64,000 nucleotides of DNA from Thalassobacillus sp. CUG 92003 (GCF_013618635.1 NZ_JABLSJ010000009.1:1-64000), one strand, 5' to 3'. Positions 45,332 to 54,208 are shown, numbered from the stretch's first letter. Notes: a model not told the origin generated them from the sequence alone. Translations and numbers: made by a program.

Positions 45332-46023
45332 GACACCCTCTTTGGATCAAGAGGCTCGGCATGTTCTAACGTTTCAATGATTTCTCCGCTTTTCATTTTC
45401 AGCACCTTGTGAGCCATATCGCCAATTCCGATATTATGAGTGATAATCATGACCGTCGTTTTGTGCTGTTCATTGACGTATTTCAACAATGCCAAAATCT
45501 GCTTGCCTGTTGCTTCATCTAACGCGCCGGTGGGCTCATCACATAACAGGAAAGCAGGGTTCTTAATAACAGCTCTCGCGATCGCCGTTCTTTGTTGTTC
45601 CCCACCGCTTAACTGGTAAGGAAACTTATCTTGTTTATCAAGCATCCCCACCTTTTCAAGAATGTCGTCCATCGCAAGCGGATGATCGCTTAACTCTCGC
45701 CCCACTTCAACGTTTTCTTTTACGGTCAACGTAGGAATAAGATTGTACTGTTGAAAAATGAATCCAGCGAAACGTCTACGAAAATCTGTCAGCTGACGCG
45801 TATTCAAAACGTCCAGGTGGTGTTTGTTAATCTCGATTCTCCCTGTATCCGGCTGATCAATCCCACCCGCGACGTTCATCAATGTGGACTTCCCCGATCC
45901 GGAGGGACCAAGAATAACCACAATGCTTTCATCCGGAATGTGGAAACTGACATCTTTAAGAGCATGTACAGGAACTTCCCCGCTCATATAGGATTTATTT
46001 ACGTCCGTAAACTGAATCGGCAT
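45322..46023 (-). CDS. ABC transporter ATP-binding protein (MacB/LolD type)
   Basis: ATPase energising the permease encoded next to it, 233 residues. Walker A GPSGSGKSTLMN, Q loop FIFQQYNLIPTLTV, signature QLSGGEQQRTAIARA, Walker B FLLCDEPTGALDE and the switch His in MIITHN. GGGGAGTGGGG precedes the ATG. First gene of a two-gene unit. Confidence 0.93.
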   Translation of the reverse strand: MPIQFTDVNKSYMSGEVPVHALKDVSFHIPDESIVVILGPSGSGKSTLMNVAGGIDQPDTGRIEINKHHLDVLNTRQLTDFRRRFAGFIFQQYNLIPTLTVKENVEVGRELSDHPLAMDDILEKVGMLDKQDKFPYQLSGGEQQRTAIARAVIKNPAFLLCDEPTGALDEATGKQILALLKYVNEQHKTTVMIITHNIGIGDMAHKVLKMKSGEIIETLEHAEPLDPKRVSWT

Positions 46024-46084
46024 CTATCCCCACTCCCCATTTAATTTTGAAATATAACCAAATAAATATTTCATTACATATTGT

Positions 46085-46113
46085 ATTTTACTACGTTTAC
46101 CATGTAACTACAA
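46085..46113 (-). promoter_or_regulatory. Candidate promoter of the ABC exporter with dyad
   Basis: TTGTAG (46108-46113), 17-bp spacer, TAAAAT (46085-46090) on the minus strand. An imperfect palindrome GTTTACCATGTAAC (46095-46108) fills the spacer and could be an operator. The rest of 46024-46612 is AT-rich with no convincing gene. Confidence 0.4.
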
Positions 46114-46379
46114 TATTATTTGAAATTATAATGATATTATATTTCATTATTTTGTTAGTGAGCATACATTATCAGCGAATGGACGATATTAAAAGGAATT
46201 TAAATCCACATATAGAAATATATTATAAACTTGAATAATTCAATTAACGTATTGTTTTTTGTATCAAAGTCAAATACGGAAAAATATTAACTCTTATCTT
46301 GTGCTAAAGGACGCGTGGTTCCAAAAGAGAATAAATTCAAACATAACTTCTAGTTTTAAGGCAATTCTTTTATTCTATA

Positions 46380-46408
46380 TACATCAACATTAAACTTTAA
46401 CAATGCCG
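46380..46408. repeat. Isolated terminal-repeat-like sequence
   Basis: Read on the minus strand GTTAAAGTTTAATGTTGAT resembles the ends of the 23160 element (about 21 of 27 positions). No partner end was found nearby, so it is probably a solo relic. Confidence 0.4.
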
Positions 46409-46527
46409 TATATAAAAGATCTTCAATATATCACTCATATATAAAATGGTATATATTAAAAGTCTTTTGATCATGAAGATTGTATAAGTAAAGCCACCTT
46501 ATCAAAAATATCCCTACTATTTCTATA

Positions 46528-46560
46528 TTAAAAAGGCACGTTGCAGGAACAACGCACCTT
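46528..46560 (-). terminator. Terminator after DinB fragment
   Basis: AAGGTGCGTTG and CAACGTGCCTT pair with a small internal mismatch, then TTTTT on the minus strand. Confidence 0.65.
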
Positions 46561-46612
46561 CGAAAGTAGATAACACAAAGTCTTTCTTATTATTACCATT
46601 TCCGGATGTTCA

Positions 46613-46873
46613 TCAGTTGAAGTGCTTACCATTAATTATGTGTTTCATCGCATTAATTTGACCCAAGTGGGTTCCTTCATGCATTAATAGCAAACTTGAT
46701 AATTCTTCAAAGTTCTTAACTCCCTCGAACGGGCTTGAAAGGGGTTCATCCAAAGTCTCATTTAACCTTTCTGCTGGGATTTGTTGGATTCGAATTAATT
46801 GCTCGTTTAAATCTAAGATGAGCTCCCCTACTTCAGGTACACGACCAAACCCCAAAATAATTAAATGTCGCAT
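46613..46873 (-). pseudogene. C-terminal fragment of a DinB-family protein
   Basis: 86 codons matching only the last half of DinB-superfamily (YfiT/DinB) proteins, which are usually 150-170 residues. The second helix starts at MRHLIILGFGRVPEV and the metal-ligand motif HEGTHLGQINAMKH is near the end. The N-terminal half with the first metal-binding His is missing upstream. A ribosome-like GAGGGACA precedes the ATG, so a short product might still be made, but it cannot form the four-helix bundle. Confidence 0.7.
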
Positions 46874-46982
46874 TGTCCCTCTTTTGTAATTGTTTTAATT
46901 TTCCAAACGATTGAAAGAGAAATTAGTTTTAAAACTGCTTATTATCTTTAAATGAAGTCTTCCCGAATCCTGTCAGTTAGTA

Positions 46983-47011
46983 AAAAAACGATTGCTCATA
47001 TTGAACAATCG
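46983..47011 (-). terminator. Terminator-like hairpin
   Basis: CGATTG and CAATCG around an 11-base loop, followed by seven T on the minus strand. It would end transcription of the small frames upstream (47091-47195, 47303-47452). Confidence 0.6.
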
Positions 47012-47090
47012 CCCCTTATATGAAAGGTTTGATTTCGAGATCCCTTGAAGTAGCTCTTAAACTAACGGACCCGTATACTTCAGACATTGT

Positions 47091-47195
47091 TCACGATTTT
47101 TCCTCTAAATCATTGATTCTTTTTTCTAGTTCCTTTACATTATTATTACTATTCAACACTGTCGTAAAAGCAATAATACCGAAAGTGAACCCCAT
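47091..47195 (-). CDS. Possible small membrane/coiled-coil protein
   Basis: 34 codons starting MGFTFGIIAFTTVL with a hydrophobic start and a charged helix (NNVKELEKRINDLEEKS). This resembles short Bacillus proteins with one membrane segment and a coiled coil. The ribosome site is weak (GGAATA), and a terminator lies downstream. Confidence 0.35.
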   Translation of the reverse strand: MGFTFGIIAFTTVLNSNNNVKELEKRINDLEEKS

Positions 47196-47302
47196 TATTC
47201 CAAAAATGAACCCTTAATTTCGAAAGCCCCCATATAACCACCTCTCCCTGTACTTTAAACTTTAAGACAATAAAATATTATCTTTTTATTAGTTTTTCTC
47301 TC

Positions 47303-47452
47303 TTAATTTTTTGGAACTATGACTGCACAGCCTTCTAATACATCTTGGTGATTATTGTGCTGTAATAAATAACACGTTTCATTTTCAAATAGTATATTTT
47401 GGTCGTTATCTTTCTGTGGATTACAAAAAGGACAATCCCCTTCGAAAGTCAT
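47303..47452 (-). pseudogene. N-terminal fragment of a HIT-family protein
   Basis: 49 codons closely following the start of HIT-domain proteins (GDCPFCNPQKDNDQNILFEN, then LLQHNNHQDVLEGCAVIVPK). The frame then ends at a stop codon where the family continues with the catalytic HxHxH histidine triad. GAGGAAAATT before the ATG is a good ribosome site. About two thirds of the protein is missing, so this is a decayed gene. Confidence 0.65.
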
Positions 47453-47510
47453 AATTTTCCTCCTCAAAATACTATTAAACTATTCTAATATTAACATACC
47501 TCTTATTAGT

Positions 47511-47539
47511 CGTGTTGAACTTCCAGCTCCATCAACACG
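47511..47539. repeat. Inverted repeat CGTGTTGA/TCAACACG
   Basis: Eight-base perfect arms with a 13-base loop containing CCAGCTCC, similar in plan to the TTGAACT...GCTCC motifs at 49911 and 54096. Confidence 0.3.
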
Positions 47540-47628
47540 ATAAGCGTGTGCTTTTATTGACACCCCCCCCTTTTCAAGCAGACAGACCGAGATAAACCTT
47601 AACCCGTATCTCACATTAGAAGGTAATT

Positions 47629-47907
47629 CTAATTCCTTATTGTATTTACTTTCACCTTTAATCCAATTGCAAATGATGTAATAGCAAAAAGGATTAGTAA
47701 AAAACTAAGAATGCCATAAGCTGCACCTTCAAAGCCCCTAATGTTAACAAAACCGATATAAAAAAGAATAACAGCACCAATAGTTAATAAACATCCAGGC
47801 AACATCCTCATCAATAAGGAAAATTCCTTTTTCCTGAACCACCACGTAAGCGCCAATACAATTATCCCCGGTATTAAAGATACTAATAAAGGTCCATAAA
47901 GCATCAT
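47629..47907 (-). CDS. Small membrane protein, YesK-like
   Basis: About 92 residues with three hydrophobic segments (LYGPLLVSLIPGIIVLALTW, MLPGCLLTIGAVILFYIGFV, ILSFLLILFAITSFAIGL). The layout recalls the YesK family. Start: ATG at 47907, eight bases after AAGGAG. Function unknown. A single gene in a run of small membrane proteins. Confidence 0.6.
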   Translation of the reverse strand: MMLYGPLLVSLIPGIIVLALTWWFRKKEFSLLMRMLPGCLLTIGAVILFYIGFVNIRGFEGAAYGILSFLLILFAITSFAIGLKVKVNTIRN

Positions 47908-48133
47908 AAGCATATCTCCTTTTAATTAGGATCCGATCCCTTGTAGTGTAGAATATCACTGGAATGAATAATATGGGTTACCATAGAGTCAATTAGACAC
48001 CTTTCCTTTCTTTTTCTCTATGTGTACGCACTAAAAAAATTACGAATGGGTAGCAAAGGATACCCTATTAAGTTTGCTCAATCGCCGCTAATATTTTAGA
48101 AACGACTTCAAGCTATCAACCTTTTTAGAGTCC

Positions 48134-48409
48134 TTACACACCCATTATTAATGAAAAATAATTGATAAAAGCAAACCATCCTAAAGAAGCTAAACTTAAG
48201 GTAAGCACGGTAAGTGACAAATAAGGATGATATTCCGAATTTTGTTTAGAACGTATCAGGATAATTATTGATCCCAAAATACTTACTACAAATATGAATC
48301 CCAAGATAACATTCATTGGATTTGACAGCCTAATTCCGAAATCAGCAAGTACATTGATTAAATAAAAGAGGTTAACAATTACTGATATAGTTAATAAAAT
48401 TTTCTTCAT
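48134..48409 (-). CDS. Small membrane protein, unknown
   Basis: 91 residues with three hydrophobic segments (about 5-23, 35-52, 66-90). AGGAGG lies shortly upstream of the ATG (minus strand GAGGTATT before ATG). I recognise no family. A typical orphan of this AT-rich stretch. Confidence 0.6.
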   Translation of the reverse strand: MKKILLTISVIVNLFYLINVLADFGIRLSNPMNVILGFIFVVSILGSIIILIRSKQNSEYHPYLSLTVLTLSLASLGWFAFINYFSLIMGV

Positions 48410-48512
48410 AATACCTCCTCAAGTCGATAATGGAAGTGTGTTTTTGATACTGTTACCACATATATAATTCCAATTATTTCAAATCAAATCCAGGAACTCA
48501 ATACTTTTACAC

Positions 48513-48546
48513 AAAAAAGAGGCTTATCCTTTTTAAAGATAAGCCC
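48513..48546 (-). terminator. Terminator after the YciI-like gene
   Basis: GGGCTTATC and GATAAGCCT pair, followed by TTTTTT on the minus strand. Confidence 0.75.
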
Positions 48547-48644
48547 CCGTTATAGTAAAACTCGTTATTCGAAATAACTTGAGGTTGTTCATCCTAAAAT
48601 CAACGCACCTTTTAGTTGAAGATCCAACTCTTATTATTTGGTCA

Positions 48645-48959
48645 CTATCTACTTCTACCGTTTATTCCAAGTGCTGTTCTGTACGGGAATACTTCTGCAG
48701 TCATAATGCCATGCATTACTGCAGGGTCTTCATTTTTAAATGCTTCTGCTTTTTCGTCGTTTTCTTCTTTAAAAATAACAATCCCAAATCCCTTTTCATC
48801 ATCTCTATCTGTTTTACCTGCCGTCATTACTTGTCCTTTATCACAGTAATTTTTTAATCTTGTAAAATGTTGTCCAACAATGTCTTGGTCATCTTTCGTC
48901 CAATTCTCTTCTTCATATAACCTAGGAATTAATTTTAATACGTATATGTACTCTCTCAC
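48645..48959 (-). CDS. YciI-like (YCII-related) domain protein
   Basis: About 104 residues of the dimeric alpha-beta barrel YciI superfamily, whose role is unclear. Motifs: REYIYVLKLIPRLYEEENWT, then HFTRLKNYCDKGQVMTAGKT with the conserved His, and the end DPAVMHGIMTAEVFPYRTAL. I prefer the GTG at 48959, which begins at the family start and has GGGG eight bases upstream; an ATG eight codons earlier is the alternative. Confidence 0.75.
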   Translation of the reverse strand: MREYIYVLKLIPRLYEEENWTKDDQDIVGQHFTRLKNYCDKGQVMTAGKTDRDDEKGFGIVIFKEENDEKAEAFKNEDPAVMHGIMTAEVFPYRTALGINGRSR

Positions 48960-49042
48960 AAATGAACCCCATTTCATCAATTATTGATTTAACATAACTC
49001 TTGATTCACCTAAACAGTAGTTAAGCAATAGTGCCTTTTAGT

Positions 49043-49330
49043 TTACGGTTGTTGAAAACCAAATATCGCCACAAATAACAAGAAGGATGAAAGGCATATC
49101 CCAACAATATTCATTATTACAAGGCTCACTTTTAAGGTTCCCCTGATTCCAAATAAACCACATATTAATCCCAATACACCCAAAATTAAAGGTAAAAAAA
49201 TACTTATATTTAAAACAGATGTAAATATTCCATTACCCCACCGAGTTAAACCAGCTATTAAAGGAAAAACAGTTAATAGGAACAATATTCCCGATATGAT
49301 TGAAAGAGACTTCTTTCCTATAATAAGCAC
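49043..49330 (-). CDS. Small membrane protein, unknown
   Basis: 95 residues with three hydrophobic segments (about 9-28, 34-62, 67-92), glycine-rich in the middle (GVLGLICGLFGIRGT). This pattern suits small DUF4064/DUF4190-like membrane proteins, but no firm family. The start GTG directly abuts AGGGG, so the true start is uncertain. Confidence 0.55.
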   Translation of the reverse strand: MLIIGKKSLSIISGILFLLTVFPLIAGLTRWGNGIFTSVLNISIFLPLILGVLGLICGLFGIRGTLKVSLVIMNIVGICLSSFLLFVAIFGFQQP

Positions 49331-49511
49331 CCCCTACACCACTAAATTACTTAATCCTTTATATATAGCACAGTAAGCAATAGACACTGCGCAGCTCTAA
49401 CCCCTTAATATGGAACACCTGCCTTCGAGATATCTTCCGGTAGATTTTCGAATAATGCATGCAATAGTTGAAATCTGGAGGTGAAAGACAATCAGGTTTA
49501 GTTTCTGTGTC

Positions 49512-49886
49512 TTAATGTAGAGTACTCAAATGCTCATGAACTACTTTCCATCCATGACCATCATTTTTAAATACATTTGTTCCCCTTCCTTGACCTTCTT
49601 TTAGTGTACCATTTATCTTTCCTGCCCAGTGAAATGTGTATATGCATACGGCAACGGTATCACTAGTACTTATCCAATTAACATCATATATCTGATAATC
49701 TTCATCACGGATATGATTCCAGGTTTTTTCAAAGTAATTTTTAAGATTTTCAGGTCCATAGACAATTTCATCAGAAAAGTAATATACAGCTTCTTCACTT
49801 ATTAACTCAGACACATTTTTGAAATCATGAGTGTTTGTTGCTTCTTCTAACAACTTCAATGCTTGTTGTGGAGTTGATGCAAACAT
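49512..49886 (-). CDS. SnoaL-like / DUF4440 NTF2-fold protein
   Basis: About 124 residues of the NTF2-like fold. It starts with a helical part (ASTPQQALKLLEEATNTHDF), then beta strands ending FKNDGHGWKVVHEHLSTLH, the typical closing motif of DUF4440/SnoaL proteins. GGAGGGG lies upstream of the ATG at 49886. It may bind a small ligand; no enzyme activity can be named. Confidence 0.7.
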   Translation of the reverse strand: MFASTPQQALKLLEEATNTHDFKNVSELISEEAVYYFSDEIVYGPENLKNYFEKTWNHIRDEDYQIYDVNWISTSDTVAVCIYTFHWAGKINGTLKEGQGRGTNVFKNDGHGWKVVHEHLSTLH

Positions 49887-49910
49887 CAAAACCCCTCCCT
49901 TTTGAGTGGA

Positions 49911-49942
49911 GTTGAACTTTAACTATTGCTCCGGTTAGTTAA
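49911..49942. repeat. Short interspersed motif TTGAACT...GCTCCG
   Basis: GTTGAACTTTAACTATTGCT then CCGGTTAGTTAA, partly palindromic. A related copy is at 54096-54129. Confidence 0.35.
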
Positions 49943-50035
49943 GTACATGCTTTCACAAACATAATCCATAATCTTCATTTGTTACAGCAATGCCGCCAGA
50001 AATCAGTTTTCTCTGTTATTAAGTTTGGAGACGAA

Positions 50036-51289
50036 TTAGAATTGGAAATCCCCATCCATCATAAGCAGGACTTCAGTTCCATCTGCTTTCATGCCCACTA
50101 CGTTCATATCTTCGCTACCAAAGGTCACATTCACTGACAAAAGTGAAGTATTTAGACCCGCAGCTTTCAACTCTTCCTCAGATTGGTCAATGCGATTTTG
50201 AATATTGGAGGGAGATGCATTTCCGATTCCAATATGACAGGACGTATTTTCATCAAACAAGGTGTTGTAAAAAAGAGTATTTGCCTGAGCAAGAGGAGAT
50301 TTATTAGAGACCAAGGCAATTTCACCTAGATAATGTGAACCTTCGTCTGTTTCGATGAGACTTTGTAACACGTCCTGGCCCTTTGCGGCATAATAGTCGA
50401 TAATCCGTCCATCTTTAAAAATTAGATAGAAATCATCGATGACACTTCCCCCATAGATAAGAGGCTTAGTACCTACCAATTTGCCACTCACCTTATGTTT
50501 ATGGGGAGCAGTAAATATTTCTTCCGTGGGAATGTTCGGAAAGAAAGGTATTCCATCTTTATCTTTGACACCTCCACCGATATAGAGATGATTTTCAGGT
50601 AAACCAACGAATAAATCAGTTCCACGGCTATTTGTAAAATGCAGGGACTCAAATTGGCTCTCGTTTAGGAATTTTTTTCGAGACTCGAAGGCTTTATTGT
50701 GACTCTCCCAATCTTTTATAGGATTATTCCCATCTGCCCGAGAGCCTTTTAAAATTAATGTCCATAATGACTCTAAAGCTTCTTCTTCACTTAGGTTAGG
50801 AAATACTTTAGTTGCCCATACAACGTTTGGGACAACCAGAAGACACCAGCGTACCTCGTGGGATCTAATTTTCGCATAATAATTCCTCAATTTGGTACGA
50901 GAAGCTTTTTGGAAACGATTGATCCTTTCTGTAGGAACCTCCTTGAAGACATCTACGTTTTCAGAAATAATATGGATGTAGGCTGCACCTGTTTCTTCCC
51001 ACTCCTTAAAACGGGCAGCCTGCCAATCAGGAAAGTGATCGATGACATTATCTGCTGCATTTAAGTAAAATGCTTTGGTAGACTGTTCATCTGTCCAATC
51101 TATAAACACATTTGAAGCTCCTGCCTCATAGGCTGCCGTTTGGATTAGCCGTGCAAACGTAGCATTTTGTATATCACTATGAATAATCAATAATTGATTT
51201 TTTTGCAGATTTACACCAGCTCGTACAGCAAGTTCTGCATACTTTTTTAATTGTGCTTCACTAATAAATTCATATATTCCTTTATCCAT
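50036..51289 (-). CDS. M29-family aminopeptidase homologue (AmpS/PepS-like)
   Basis: 417 residues aligning end to end with AmpS-type metallo-aminopeptidases. Present: IPTEEIFTAPHKHKVSG (first metal Glu), ETDEGSHYLGEIALVSN (second Glu) and TLFDENTSCHIGIG (His). The final metal motif, normally HVDFMIG, reads SVNVTFG here, so both the His and the Asp ligand are replaced. The usual C-terminal RxGxW-like end is replaced by MMDGDFQF. The protein may be inactive or altered in metal use. Single gene with no clear partner. Confidence 0.85.
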   Translation of the reverse strand: MDKGIYEFISEAQLKKYAELAVRAGVNLQKNQLLIIHSDIQNATFARLIQTAAYEAGASNVFIDWTDEQSTKAFYLNAADNVIDHFPDWQAARFKEWEETGAAYIHIISENVDVFKEVPTERINRFQKASRTKLRNYYAKIRSHEVRWCLLVVPNVVWATKVFPNLSEEEALESLWTLILKGSRADGNNPIKDWESHNKAFESRKKFLNESQFESLHFTNSRGTDLFVGLPENHLYIGGGVKDKDGIPFFPNIPTEEIFTAPHKHKVSGKLVGTKPLIYGGSVIDDFYLIFKDGRIIDYYAAKGQDVLQSLIETDEGSHYLGEIALVSNKSPLAQANTLFYNTLFDENTSCHIGIGNASPSNIQNRIDQSEEELKAAGLNTSLLSVNVTFGSEDMNVVGMKADGTEVLLMMDGDFQF

Positions 51290-51454
51290 TTAATATCTCC
51301 CCTGTCCTGACCTAGTTCATTATTTTCGTCTATATATATTTAGATAAGGGAACAAACCATTGTTCAACATTAGCCCTCTTTAGCAGAATACTTGAATTCG
51401 TGACATTTCCAACAATGTAACTATTAAGAAATAAACCAACCTTATGTAAGGACT

Positions 51455-51763
51455 CTATTTTTCATTTTGAATAAATTTCCTTTTCCTGATTAATAAATTT
51501 ACAATAAGAATGACTATACAAGTGAAAGTGATTCCAATTATGAAGAGCATCCCCCCAAATAATAAGAATTCATTAATAGGCCCTGCATACTTAAACCATA
51601 ACAATGCACTAATGAGACCAAAGACAAAAGTAAAACAAGTTGCTAAAAATCCGTTTTCTAACACCTTTTTATTTCTCACATATCCTCGCTTAGCTGTAAT
51701 ATAGCTTAATGCTGCGCCCAACAAAATAAGTATAGATAACCCACTAAATACAAGCCCAGTCAT
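51455..51763 (-). CDS. Small membrane protein, unknown
   Basis: About 102 residues with three hydrophobic segments (near 3-22, 39-57, 68-92) and a basic end (RKRKFIQNEK). Start: the ATG at 51763 has AAGGAG nine bases upstream; the reading frame continues 22 codons further without another good site. No family recognised. Confidence 0.6.
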   Translation of the reverse strand: MTGLVFSGLSILILLGAALSYITAKRGYVRNKKVLENGFLATCFTFVFGLISALLWFKYAGPINEFLLFGGMLFIIGITFTCIVILIVNLLIRKRKFIQNEK

Positions 51764-51850
51764 TAGATACTTCTCCTTTTTGAATAAACCTAAGTTAAGC
51801 TTATTCATTTCATTAGTGTAATTTTGCACCTATCGAATGATTGAAGCAAT

Positions 51851-52336
51851 CTATAATGTGAAAATTCCCTCTGAAGAAGACATATGCAACACTCGAGCAT
51901 AATTGTGAGAAGACTTTCGTAACCATAATCCAAATATAAATAGTAACACCAATACATTCATGGCGGCCCACCCTGTCGCCGTCATATAAGGTCTATCTGA
52001 ACCTTTGACCAAAAAGTAAGCCACGTGGGAGACAGCTGTGATAAGGACCGTAATACCTATTAATACATGATGCTTGTAAATAAAACGATATGTGCCTCGA
52101 CTTATGACCTTATTGAGAAGTCTCCTATCTTTTATGATTGCTTTTTTAAATAGCCACATGGATCCACCCAAAACAGCGAAAAAGAAAGAGGCGGAACCGA
52201 AGAAAAGGATTTTTTCAGGATATCGAATTCCGATAAAACTTTCTTGATCGGGAAAGATAAAATAAATGAAGTACCAAAAAATGGACGCAGCGATCATCAA
52301 ATAAATAAAGACTTTAAATATCCTGCTCAAAAGCAT
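51851..52336 (-). CDS. Membrane protein cotranslated with a methyltransferase
   Basis: About 161 residues, four hydrophobic segments (near 5-25, 36-58, 85-105, 116-135). A HHVLIG motif in the third and another His in SHVAYF recall membrane-embedded haem or metal ligands, but that is speculative. The ATG overlaps the stop of the methyltransferase gene (GTGATG), so the two are coupled. No family recognised. Confidence 0.6.
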   Translation of the reverse strand: MLLSRIFKVFIYLMIAASIFWYFIYFIFPDQESFIGIRYPEKILFFGSASFFFAVLGGSMWLFKKAIIKDRRLLNKVISRGTYRFIYKHHVLIGITVLITAVSHVAYFLVKGSDRPYMTATGWAAMNVLVLLFIFGLWLRKSSHNYARVLHMSSSEGIFTL

Positions 52337-52962
52337 CACTGGTAATCCTTTTGTGTCCTTTTGCGTGCGAGAACACAAACCGCAGCTACAGGCTTAAAAT
52401 CCTTCATCTCTTTTGAAATATTCGTAAAACCGACCTCTTTAAGAATGTTTATCAAATCATCGGCATAGTTTACCGCATCTTCTTTTGTGGCTCCTTTGTA
52501 CATCGGCTGGTAAGTCGTAGCGATCACTCCACCCGATTTTAGCCAAGCATATAAGTTTTGAAATGCTGCCAGTCGATCGGGCCAAAACATTACGGAATTG
52601 ACGGAATAGATTTTATCAAATCGTTCCTCAAACGAGTCAAAGGTCTCTATTCCTCCAATTCGTAACTCAACGTTTCCGTTTTTAATAGCAGACTGATTAC
52701 GGTGTGCAGCCAGTTCATGCATTGTTTCTGAGATATCAATCCCGGTTATCTTTCCCTGCTTAGCCATTTCACTGCATTTTAAAATGCCTATCCCGGGTCC
52801 GTGACCAATCTCAAGTACTTGATCATCTATCTCAATATTTAATTGGGAAAGCGTCCAGGCATTTCTCGCTCCTGTCGTATGGGCCATTATATAACCTGCT
52901 ACCTTACCACCAAAACCCTTCGGATGTCGAAATTGCAGGGAAAAATTCTTTAGAAATCCCAT
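52336..52962 (-). CDS. Class I SAM-dependent methyltransferase
   Basis: 208 residues with a Rossmann fold of the UbiE/YcgJ type (Methyltransf_11). Motif I VLEIGHGPGIGIL, motif II around TGIDISETM, motif IV YSVNSVMFWPD and LKSGGVIATTYQP after it. The first 30 residues (RHPKGFGGKVAGYIMAH) suit this small-molecule group. Substrate unknown. First gene of a pair with a small membrane protein. Confidence 0.85.
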   Translation of the reverse strand: MGFLKNFSLQFRHPKGFGGKVAGYIMAHTTGARNAWTLSQLNIEIDDQVLEIGHGPGIGILKCSEMAKQGKITGIDISETMHELAAHRNQSAIKNGNVELRIGGIETFDSFEERFDKIYSVNSVMFWPDRLAAFQNLYAWLKSGGVIATTYQPMYKGATKEDAVNYADDLINILKEVGFTNISKEMKDFKPVAAVCVLARKRTQKDYQ

Positions 52963-53229
52963 AATCTATTCTCCTTTGTTTTCCAACATAAGTAGAATGG
53001 CTTGTAAAGATTCAGCGGTTTCATAAATTCCCCATTTTTCATTGTAAAACTACTCAGAACTATTCCCTATTTAACCCCCTAATTTATTTGTTTCCAGATT
53101 CGGGAATACATACTTATCTTAGTGAAACCATTGAATTCATTCATCTTAACAAAAACATTTTAGAATGTGGTTTAGTCTTTTAAGTTATCGAGTTTTCCAT
53201 ATAGTTTGATCTTTGATTACTCTTAATAA

Positions 53230-53568
53230 TTAGTCATCTTTTAAATGATTGATTAACTCATCATAATCATATGTTTTTAGAACTAATCCATCTTGATCAA
53301 ATAATACATACGCTGGCGTCTTTTCTATATTTAGTTGCTCATATTTTTTTGCTTCTTCTAACTCAACATTTCTTATCGAGGTAATTCTTATGTCTTCTTG
53401 TTCAAGCATTTCAGGAGTTATTCTGTCCTCTACAACATATATTGCATAGCCGTTAGAATCGTCAGGCAACAGCTCAGGATGATGCCTGGCAAAATCATCC
53501 TTACCATTACATGCTGCTACTATGAAAAGTATTATTAATAACCATATAAATAATAATGCTTTTTTCAT
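53230..53568 (-). CDS. Small lipoprotein, possible thioredoxin-like fold
   Basis: About 112 residues. Signal peptide MKKALLFIWLLIILFIVAAC with lipobox VAAC, so surface-anchored. The C-terminal half has a strand/loop pattern ending KTPAYVLFDQDGLVLKTYD, reminiscent of the cis-Pro part of thioredoxin folds, but no CXXC pair is present. Start at ATG 53568 after GGGGGGG. Function unknown; sits alone on the minus strand. Confidence 0.65.
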   Translation of the reverse strand: MKKALLFIWLLIILFIVAACNGKDDFARHHPELLPDDSNGYAIYVVEDRITPEMLEQEDIRITSIRNVELEEAKKYEQLNIEKTPAYVLFDQDGLVLKTYDYDELINHLKDD

Positions 53569-53724
53569 TATAATCCCCCCCCTTTTCATCATAAATGAAC
53601 AAGCTCCTGAAGTTCTTCAGTAGCAATTCATCTAAAAACGTCTATCTAAATCAGAAAAAGTCAGCTTTCTTAGTGTTAATCTTTCAGTAGTAAAATCAGG
53701 CATCTCTCTTAAATAGATGCGATT

Positions 53725-54037
53725 TCATACCCACACCACAAATATGAAGACACCAAGAAGGAAGAATGTAGTCATAAGTAATAGTGTAAAATATTCTTTT
53801 TTCTTGGTAGCGAACGTTTCAACAAGTTCGGACAGCCTTAGAGAATCCTAAAGAAAGAAGCATACCAAAAAGGAATAAATTTGGAAAATCAGTTGAAGTA
53901 TCCGAACTCACTAACCCCGAAATAGATATGAATAAAACCCTAACAGCAAAGTAAATTGTAAAAGCGCTTAAAAGAACTTTTAAAGCTAAAAACAACTTAT
54001 TACTTCTTCTGTATCTTTCTTGAATCCTGCTTACCAA
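53725..54037 (-). pseudogene. Frameshifted small membrane protein gene
   Basis: The first part (72 codons from a TTG at 54037 after AGAGGTGAAA) has two hydrophobic segments and stops at ...SKAVRTC (53819). Directly at that point a different frame continues in register with ELVETFATKKKEYFTLLLMT, then a third hydrophobic segment FFLLGVFIFVVWV to a stop at 53725. A single-base change near 53826 would join both into a ~104-residue protein, in plan like DUF3953-type membrane proteins. Confidence 0.55.
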
Positions 54038-54095
54038 TTTCACCTCTACCTCACCCCTATTCAACAACATTGCCTTTTAGCGAAAAGCTACTCTC

Positions 54096-54129
54096 TTGTT
54101 GAACTATCCTGCTCCGTCAGTTTAATTAA
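54096..54129. repeat. Short interspersed motif TTGTTGAACTATCC...GCTCCG
   Basis: TTGTTGAACTATCCTGCTCC then GTCAGTTTAATTAA, with partly palindromic ends (TTGAACTA/CAGTTTAA); second copy of the motif at 49911. Confidence 0.35.
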
Positions 54130-54208
54130 CTCAATTTGCTATGCTTATGTAATAAAGCTTCCTAATAACCATACGAAATCGATTCAATTTAGTTTCATAC
54201 AGTCTATT

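Noticed and set aside
46047-46238. 63-codon hydrophobic plus-strand frame
   Set aside because: TTG start with no ribosome site in very AT-rich DNA, lying across the promoter of the divergent ABC unit.
47571-47579. C-tract near 47565 as a phase-variable site
   Set aside because: It lies in an intergenic gap with no gene or promoter positioned to be switched.
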